Source: Jidongwangia harbinensis
Lineage (GTDB): Bacteria > Actinomycetota > Actinomycetes > Mycobacteriales > Micromonosporaceae
Length of the DNA stretch: 64,000 bases
NCBI RefSeq assembly: GCF_020216025.1
Contig: NZ_JAIWNC010000024.1
Coordinates: 119,133-183,132 of the forward strand
Direction: 5' to 3'
How positions within the stretch are numbered: position 1 is the first letter of the stretch; the number at the start of each line of letters is the position of its first letter. Shown here piece after piece: positions 59,120 to 64,000 of the stretch. Below the pieces are notes generated by a model. That model searched no databases and was not told the origin of the DNA. It worked only from the letters and a program-made list of their open reading frames with translations. The position numbers were made by a program, and so were the translations under genes.

Positions 59120-59571
59120 ACGACGCCGTGACCGCTTCGATCGTCCGGTTCTTCCGGGCCGTCGACACCCGCGACTGGGCCACCGTCCGCGCGCTGCTCG
59201 CCGACGAGGTCGTCCTCGACTACGTCTCGCTGTTCGGCGGCGAGGTCGAGACGGTCGCCGCGGACGAGGTGGTGGAGCGGTGGCGGGCGCTGCTGCCCGG
59301 ATTCGACGCCACCCAGCACTTCCTCGGCGTACCGGCCGAACTGGACGGCACCGTCCAGGCCAACGTGCGCGGCTATCACGTCCTCGGCGACGAGGTGTGG
59401 ATGGTGGCCGGGTGGTACCGCCTGACCCTGACCGCCGGCGACCCGGCCCGGGTCGCCGGCATCGTGCTCACCGCGGCCTACGAGACCGGGGACCGCGAGC
59501 TGGTCGCGCGCGCCCGGGAGCGGGCGGCGGGCTGGGGCGTGTTTCGGAGTGGGGGCCGGAGCACGCCCTAG
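59116..59571 (+). CDS. SnoaL-like (NTF2-fold) protein
   Basis: A 151-residue protein from GTG, coupled to the hydrolase. It shows the NTF2-like cone: VRFFRAVDTRDWATVRALLAD, VVLDYVSLFGGE, and VRGYHVLGDEVWMVAGWYRL. Such proteins can be small-molecule isomerases, hydrolases or unknown. It ends with a 4-base convergent overlap with the AraC gene. Confidence 0.85.
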   Translation: MNDAVTASIVRFFRAVDTRDWATVRALLADEVVLDYVSLFGGEVETVAADEVVERWRALLPGFDATQHFLGVPAELDGTVQANVRGYHVLGDEVWMVAGWYRLTLTAGDPARVAGIVLTAAYETGDRELVARARERAAGWGVFRSGGRSTP

Positions 59572-60398
59572 CGCACCGCGCTGCGGTACGCCGCCGGCCC
59601 GGCGCCCGTGTGGGCCCGGAAGACCCGCCGGAAGTGGCTCAGGTTGGCGAATCCCACCGCCTTCGCCACGTCGGCCACGCCCAGCCCGGTGGTGGCGAGC
59701 AGCAGGCGGGCCCGGTCCATCCGCCGCGCCGTGACGTAGGCGTGCGGCGCCTGGCCCACCGTCGCCTTGAACGCCCGCGCGAAGTGGTGGGCCGAGAGGT
59801 GCGTCTCGGCGGCCAGCCGGTCCAACGTCAGGCGGCCGCCGAGGTCCGCCGCGACCAGGTCGGCGACCCGGCTGACCTGGGCGCGGCTCAACCGGGTGTG
59901 GCCCGGCGCCGGCGGCAGGCGCTGACCGCCGTACTCGGTCAGGACGTGCCGGACCAGCAGGTGGCCGAGGCCGCTGCTGGCGGTCTCACCGAGGTACGCC
60001 GACGCGACGTGCGCCCGCCGGATGATCCCGGCGACCCCCACCACGACCGGATCGGCCGCCCCGACGACGGTCCGGTCGGTCGGCCAGCCGGCGCCGGTGC
60101 CACCCACCGAGGCGACGAGGTCGGCGGCCGGGTAGATCTCCAACGCCTCGGTGGGGTCGCGCACGTCCGACCAGACGATCGGGTCGGCGCCCGAGCAGAC
60201 CACCGACCCGCCGGGGTACGACGCCCGGCCGGCCCGCGCCCCGGAACGGACGTGCACGTCACGGTGCCCGCTGAACGCCACGCCGACCTGGTGGGCGCCG
60301 GTGACCGTCTCGTGCGCGTGCGGGGGCAGCCAGGCCCAGGCCGAGGTGAATCCCGGCCAGGCGAGTTCGCTGTGCCGGGTCGGCGCTGGTGGTGCCAC
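59568..60398 (-). CDS. AraC-family transcriptional regulator
   Basis: A 276-residue regulator. The C-terminal DNA-binding domain has both helix-turn-helix units: LTLDRLAAETHLSAHHFARAF and VADVAKAVGFANLSHFRRVF with the closing GAGPAAYRS. The N-terminal half is an AraC-type ligand cupin (LPPHAHETVTGAHQVGVAF). GTG start at 60398 with GGGAG. Convergent with the SnoaL gene and downstream of the PhoX-type gene on the same strand. Confidence 0.88.
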   Translation of the reverse strand: MAPPAPTRHSELAWPGFTSAWAWLPPHAHETVTGAHQVGVAFSGHRDVHVRSGARAGRASYPGGSVVCSGADPIVWSDVRDPTEALEIYPAADLVASVGGTGAGWPTDRTVVGAADPVVVGVAGIIRRAHVASAYLGETASSGLGHLLVRHVLTEYGGQRLPPAPGHTRLSRAQVSRVADLVAADLGGRLTLDRLAAETHLSAHHFARAFKATVGQAPHAYVTARRMDRARLLLATTGLGVADVAKAVGFANLSHFRRVFRAHTGAGPAAYRSAVR

Positions 60399-60445
60399 AG
60401 GCGCTCCCGCGGTCGTCGACGCCCCGGGCGGTCCGCTGCGCGGGG

Positions 60446-61894
60446 TCAGCCCAGATACTTCTCCCACGGGCCGGTGATGGCCAGGGTGAGTCCGGGATCC
60501 TGCAGGTTGACGAAGAGCACCCGGCCGTCGCCGCTGAACGTCGGCCCGCAGAACTCCGAGTCGTTGAGCTGGTTGCGGGCGATGGCGTAGGTCGGGCCGC
60601 CGGGGAATGCGCTCAGCACGTGGGAGGCGCCGGCGCCGTCCTCGGCGAGGACGAGGCTGCCCCACGGGGTCACGGTCACGTTGTCCGGGCCGTCGAAGGT
60701 CAGGTCGGTGTACTTCGCCGGCGCGCCCTCCTCCGACGTGGCCTGGTGCGGGAAGTACGTCACCAGCTGGATGGTCTCGGCGCGGTAGTCGTAGAACCAG
60801 ACCATGCCGTCGTGCGGGGCGGCGTCCGCGGGGAGTTCGCCGTCCTCCCAGGCGTAGGAGTTGACGACGTACACACCCTCGTCGGTGCCCCACACGCCCT
60901 CGAACTTGCGGCCGCGGGTGACCTGGCCGTCGGCGAACTGTTCGCGGACCGGCGTGGTCCGGGCGTCGCGTTCCGGAACGTCGGTCCACCGCACCGGGAA
61001 GGGGCGGCCCAGCTGGGCGGACGTCAGGTAGGCGACGTCCGGGAGCACCGTGCCGTCGTCCATGATGATCTGCATCGCGGCGAGCACGCCGGCCGTCGGG
61101 CCGAGGCGGGTGAGGACGCCGGGGCCGACCCGGACGCCGCGGGGTGCGGTCCACCGGTAGAAGAGGCCGTTGGGTTCGTCGGCGTCCTCGGAGAGGTAGA
61201 TGTTTCGGCGGTCCTTGTCGATCGCCAGGGCCTCGTGGGCGTACCGACCCAGGCAGCGGATCGGCCTCGGGTCCGCGGTGCCGTCGGCCCGGACCTCGAA
61301 GACGTAGCCGTGGTCCTTGCCGAAGACGCCCGCCCGGTCGCCCTCGGACCACGGGTCGCCGGCCCGGTCCTCGGTCTCCTCACAGGTCAGCCACGTGCCC
61401 CAGGGGGTCGGGCCGCCGGCGCAGTTGGCGACGGTGCCGGACAGGGCGACGAACTCGCCGAGGTTGCGGCCGGCCCGGTCCGTGGTGATCACCGTGCAGC
61501 CGCCGGCGTCCACCGCGCCCGGGTCGTAGACGGTGCCCTTGACGTGCGGCACCCCGAACTCGGCTCCCGGGTCGATCTCGTGATTCTGGATCAGGGTGTA
61601 CCGGCCGCGCCCGGCGTCGTAGGCGGCCATGCCGTCGTGGTCGGACGGGGTCAGCCCCTGGCCGCGGTCGAGCCGGGTGACGCCGGTCCGGGTGACGATG
61701 GCGTACCGGAAGCCGGCCGGCAGGGCCAGGATGCCGTCCGGGTCGTCGACCAGCGGAGGGAAGGGCACATGTCCGGCGGGCCGGTGCGGCCGGCTCGGCT
61801 TGGCCTGGGCCAGGGACGGGACGGCACCGGCGACCGCGAGGCCGACACCGGCCGCGGTGCCGCCGGCGAGGAAGGTACGACGTGAGGTAGGCAC
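60446..61894 (-). CDS. Tat-exported PhoX-family (DUF839) protein
   Basis: A 482-residue protein from GTG with a twin-arginine signal (SRRTFLAGGTAAGVGLAVAG). It follows the PhoX beta-propeller pattern: HDGMAAYDAGRGRYTLIQNHE, GGPTPWGTWLTCEETED and GRYAHEALAIDKDRRNIYLSED, which in PhoX hold Ca/Fe ligands. CEE with its Cys and nearby Glu residues is present. PhoX enzymes are phosphate-starvation phosphatases; many actinomycete members are only loosely related and lack proven activity. Confidence 0.87.
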   Translation of the reverse strand: MPTSRRTFLAGGTAAGVGLAVAGAVPSLAQAKPSRPHRPAGHVPFPPLVDDPDGILALPAGFRYAIVTRTGVTRLDRGQGLTPSDHDGMAAYDAGRGRYTLIQNHEIDPGAEFGVPHVKGTVYDPGAVDAGGCTVITTDRAGRNLGEFVALSGTVANCAGGPTPWGTWLTCEETEDRAGDPWSEGDRAGVFGKDHGYVFEVRADGTADPRPIRCLGRYAHEALAIDKDRRNIYLSEDADEPNGLFYRWTAPRGVRVGPGVLTRLGPTAGVLAAMQIIMDDGTVLPDVAYLTSAQLGRPFPVRWTDVPERDARTTPVREQFADGQVTRGRKFEGVWGTDEGVYVVNSYAWEDGELPADAAPHDGMVWFYDYRAETIQLVTYFPHQATSEEGAPAKYTDLTFDGPDNVTVTPWGSLVLAEDGAGASHVLSAFPGGPTYAIARNQLNDSEFCGPTFSGDGRVLFVNLQDPGLTLAITGPWEKYLG

Positions 61895-62181
61895 GTCGAC
61901 AGCCAACTCCGGGGAGCCGACGCCGACGCACCGTGCACGTGAGGGTCCGGCGACGTCGACGTGAAGATTCGGGGCCGCCCAGCCGTCGCGCCGATGACAC
62001 CGGTCCGCCGTGGAGGTCACCGCTCCGGGCGGCAGGGACGTGCACCCGCGGGCCTCCCGGAGTCGATTGCACCGAGGTAAACCTTGCCTTCACAAGGATG
62101 CATTGGACTTAATGACGGCACCCGTCGATGATTTTTTCGAGCCGGTGATCTCCACCGGCGGATCGAGGAAGCGAGTCTGCG

Positions 62182-62973
62182 ATGCCGACCGAACCGGAAC
62201 TGCTCGTCCAGGTCACCGCGCTGGTCCGCCGCGCGGGGGCGCGCCTGATCGACCGGTACTCCACCGCGAACCGTCCGGCCGGGCGGGACGAGCTGCTGGC
62301 GGCGCTGCGGGCCAACGACGCGGTCGTGGCGGATCTGCTGCGGCCCGCGCTGGCCGAGCTGCTGCCCGGTTCGCACTGGGAGGTGGACGAGCACGCGGCC
62401 GGCCCGATGCCGGCGGGCGACTGGTGGGTGGTCGACCCGGTGGGCGGCAACGTCAACGCGGTGCACGGTATGACCGACTGGAACATCGGGGTGAGCCTGG
62501 TCCGCGACGGCCGGCCCGTGCTGGCCGTGCTGTACGCGCCGCTGGCGGACGAGATGTTCACCGCGGTCGCCGGTGGCGGCGCGTTCGCCAACGGCGCGCC
62601 GATGCGGGTCTCGGCGAAGACCGACCTGACTGCCGCGCTGGTCGGGACGGGGCAGGCCAAGCCGGGCCGGGACGCCGAGTCCGCGGCACGCTTCGGTGCG
62701 TCGCTGGCCGCGATGATGCAGGAGGCGCTGTACGTACGGGTGTCCGTCCCGGTCGGGCACCAGCTCGCCCAGGTCGCCGCGGGGCGGATGGACGCGCACT
62801 GGCAGATCCACAACGTGCGCTCGCACATCGGGCCGGTGCTGCTGGTGCTCGAGGCGGGTGGCGTGGTCACCGATCTCGACGGCGAGCCGTGGGACATCAC
62901 CAGCGGGAACTACCTGGCCGCCGGCCCGGGCGTGCACGCCGCCGTGCTCGACGTCCTGCGGTCGACGCGCTGA
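62182..62973 (+). CDS. Inositol-monophosphatase-like protein, catalytic residues replaced
   Basis: A 263-residue protein with the IMPase fold. The motif-A region reads WWVVDPVGGNVNAVHGMTDW where active enzymes have DPxDGTxNF: the second metal Asp is Gly and Thr is Asn. The late motif (WDxAA) reads VRSHIGPVLLVLEAGG, also without Asp. EVDEHAAG partly keeps the first Glu region. Thus probably a non-phosphatase member. Start at ATG 62182. A gene for an NAD(P)-binding protein follows 44 bases later. Confidence 0.82.
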   Translation: MPTEPELLVQVTALVRRAGARLIDRYSTANRPAGRDELLAALRANDAVVADLLRPALAELLPGSHWEVDEHAAGPMPAGDWWVVDPVGGNVNAVHGMTDWNIGVSLVRDGRPVLAVLYAPLADEMFTAVAGGGAFANGAPMRVSAKTDLTAALVGTGQAKPGRDAESAARFGASLAAMMQEALYVRVSVPVGHQLAQVAAGRMDAHWQIHNVRSHIGPVLLVLEAGGVVTDLDGEPWDITSGNYLAAGPGVHAAVLDVLRSTR

Positions 62974-63017
62974 CCTCCGCCGCCCGGCACACCGACCCAC
63001 CTCCCAGGAGAACCGAC

Positions 63018-63638
63018 ATGAAGATCGCCGTACTCGGTGCCTCGGGCGCCACCGGCCGGCTGCTGGTCGCCGGGGCACTGGCCCGCGGCCTGACCGTGAC
63101 CGCACTCGCACGCGACCCCGGCCGGATACCCGGGACGGACCACGCGGGCCTGTTCCCGGTCGCCGCCGACGTCTACCGACCCCGCTCGATCGCCGATGCC
63201 GTCGTCGGCTGCGACGTCCTGCTCTCCGGGCTCGGCGTGCCGAAGGGCGGCCGGCCGGACACGCTCGTCGCCGGTGCCGCGGCCGCCATCGGATCCGGTG
63301 TGCCCCGGGTCGTCTGGCTCGGCGCGTACGGCACGGGCCGGTCCGCGCGGGCGGCCGGCGCGCTCACCCGGGCCCTGCTCGGCGTCGTCCTGCGAAGCGA
63401 ACTGGCCGACAAGGTCTCCGCCGACGACGCCGTCCTCGATGCCGGCGGCACCGTGTTCCACTCCGGGCCGCTGACCAACGGACCCGCCGCCACCGCCCAC
63501 CGCACCCTCGCGCTGGACGACGCGCCGCGCCGGCTCCTGCCGGCCGCCGTCAGCCGGGCGACCGTGGCCGCGGCGATGCTCGACGAGGCGGTGCATCCCC
63601 GCTTCCCCGGCCGGATCGCCGTCCCGGTCGCCGGCTGA
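63018..63638 (+). CDS. NAD(P)-binding Rossmann protein (NmrA/atypical SDR type)
   Basis: A 206-residue atypical SDR: IAVLGASGATGRLLVAGALARG (GxxGxxG) at the start, LTVTALARDPGRI with an Arg that suggests NADP(H), then SIADAVVGCDVLLSGLG and a PRVVWLGAYGTG strand. The catalytic Tyr-x3-Lys is not seen. It could be a flavin reductase or a redox sensor. ATG at 63018 with a CAGGAG site. Confidence 0.88.
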   Translation: MKIAVLGASGATGRLLVAGALARGLTVTALARDPGRIPGTDHAGLFPVAADVYRPRSIADAVVGCDVLLSGLGVPKGGRPDTLVAGAAAAIGSGVPRVVWLGAYGTGRSARAAGALTRALLGVVLRSELADKVSADDAVLDAGGTVFHSGPLTNGPAATAHRTLALDDAPRRLLPAAVSRATVAAAMLDEAVHPRFPGRIAVPVAG

Positions 63639-63650
63639 TCCCCGCCCAGG

Positions 63651-63680
63651 CGGCCCGGCCCCCCGCGCGGGGCCGGGCCG
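63651..63680. terminator. Bidirectional GC-rich stem between convergent genes
   Basis: CGGCCCGGCCCC (63651-63662) and GGGGCCGGGCCG (63669-63680) form a perfect 12-bp stem with a 6-base loop, 13 bases after the Rossmann-protein stop and 10 before the clpC stop. No U-tract. Position suits a shared terminator. Confidence 0.75.
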
Positions 63681-63690
63681 TCCGTGAGGG

Positions 63691-64000
63691 CTACTCCTCG
63701 GCCGGGGCCGGATCGAGATCGGCGGGGACCACGTCCGGCACTCCGGCCCGCTGCGCGGCCGCCGTGAAGACCAGCTTGGACTTCTCGATGTCGTCCGGGT
63801 CGCCCGCGCAGTCGACCAGGACGATCTGCCCGGGCCGCAACTCGTTGAACAGGATCTGCTCGGACAGGCTGTCCTCCAGGTCCCGCTGGATCGTCCGGCG
63901 CAACGGCCGCGCACCCAGCACCGGGTCGTAACCCTTCTTCGCCAGGTACCGCCGCGCGTTGTCGGTCAGCTCCAGACCCATGTCCTTGTTCCGCAGCTGG
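63691..64000 (-). CDS. clpC: ClpC-type AAA+ chaperone, C-terminal end only
   Basis: The frame enters from the right window edge; about 103 residues are seen. LELTDNARRYLAKKGYDPVLGARPLRRTIQRDLEDSLSEQILF (split: LELTDNARRYLAKKGYDPVL then GARPLRRTIQRDLEDSLSEQ) is the C-terminal D2-small domain of ClpC/ClpA-type unfoldases with the sensor-2 GAR motif. The tail ends PADLDPAPAEE. ClpC unfolds proteins for ClpP. Start and AAA domains lie outside. Confidence 0.93.
   Translation of the reverse strand, partial: QLRNKDMGLELTDNARRYLAKKGYDPVLGARPLRRTIQRDLEDSLSEQILFNELRPGQIVLVDCAGDPDDIEKSKLVFTAAAQRAGVPDVVPADLDPAPAEE

Noticed and set aside
62070..62110. AACCTTGCCTTCACAAGG as an IdeR/DtxR iron box or PHO box
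   Set aside because: It matches neither the 19-base iron-box consensus nor GTTCACC repeats well enough, and the downstream gene has no iron or phosphate theme.

Overview
The window is very GC-rich bacterial DNA with GTG and TTG starts, short intergenic gaps and frequent 4-bp start/stop overlaps. It carries an aerobic cobalamin pathway including cobF, a fused CobIJ, an Eis-like acetyltransferase, a PF04672-type methyltransferase, ROK and NB-ARC/TPR regulators, and a clpC end. This points to a filamentous actinomycete; Micromonosporaceae (Actinoplanes-like) is my best guess, by inference only.

Layout. 1-5.1 kb: a peptide/oligosaccharide-type ABC importer (binding protein, one permease, two ATPases) ending in a membrane-anchored CBM6 protein. 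5.1-9.3 kb: a DUF985 cupin divergent from dinB (with an SOS-like box), a DUF1479 oxygenase-like gene and a divergent ROK regulator. 9.3-27.3 kb: a discontinuous cobalamin (corrin ring) region: cobF; a matrixin-like protease; an NB-ARC/TPR regulator; cobN with a cobalamin riboswitch; divergent cobG-cobH-cobIJ; a two-gene surface-polysaccharide-like pair behind cobM-cobK; cobL. bluB (43.3-43.9 kb), which makes the lower ligand DMB, lies apart and has its own B12-box-like leader.

27.4-30.3 kb: a ferric-reductase-like flavocytochrome, an FMN-binding protein and ApbE form a flavin-based electron transfer module. 30.3-32 kb: an Eis-like acetyltransferase and a Gly-Cys-Val tRNA operon with promoter and terminator. 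32-38 kb: an XRE regulator divergent from an MBL hydrolase and an esterase-RidA fusion; an RTX-like repeat protein; a PHP phosphatase. 38-42.3 kb: methyltransferase, then a catabolic operon (intradiol dioxygenase, SDR, aldo/keto reductase) divergent from a MarR regulator with a perfect palindromic operator.

44.3-47.2 kb: a lower-GC island with two glycosyltransferases and a membrane protein. 48-51.6 kb: a large DUF4157 (contractile-injection-associated) protein translationally coupled to an unknown partner; this pair is the best candidate for an undescribed system. 51.7-64 kb: secreted trypsin-like protease, small hypotheticals, PF04672 methyltransferase coupled to a cytidine-deaminase/ASCH fusion, a pentapeptide-repeat membrane protein, hydrolase/SnoaL pair, AraC regulator, Tat-exported PhoX-type protein, an IMPase-like protein lacking catalytic residues, an NAD(P)-binding protein and the 3' end of clpC.

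All calls are from reading the sequence and translations; no database search or folding program was run.
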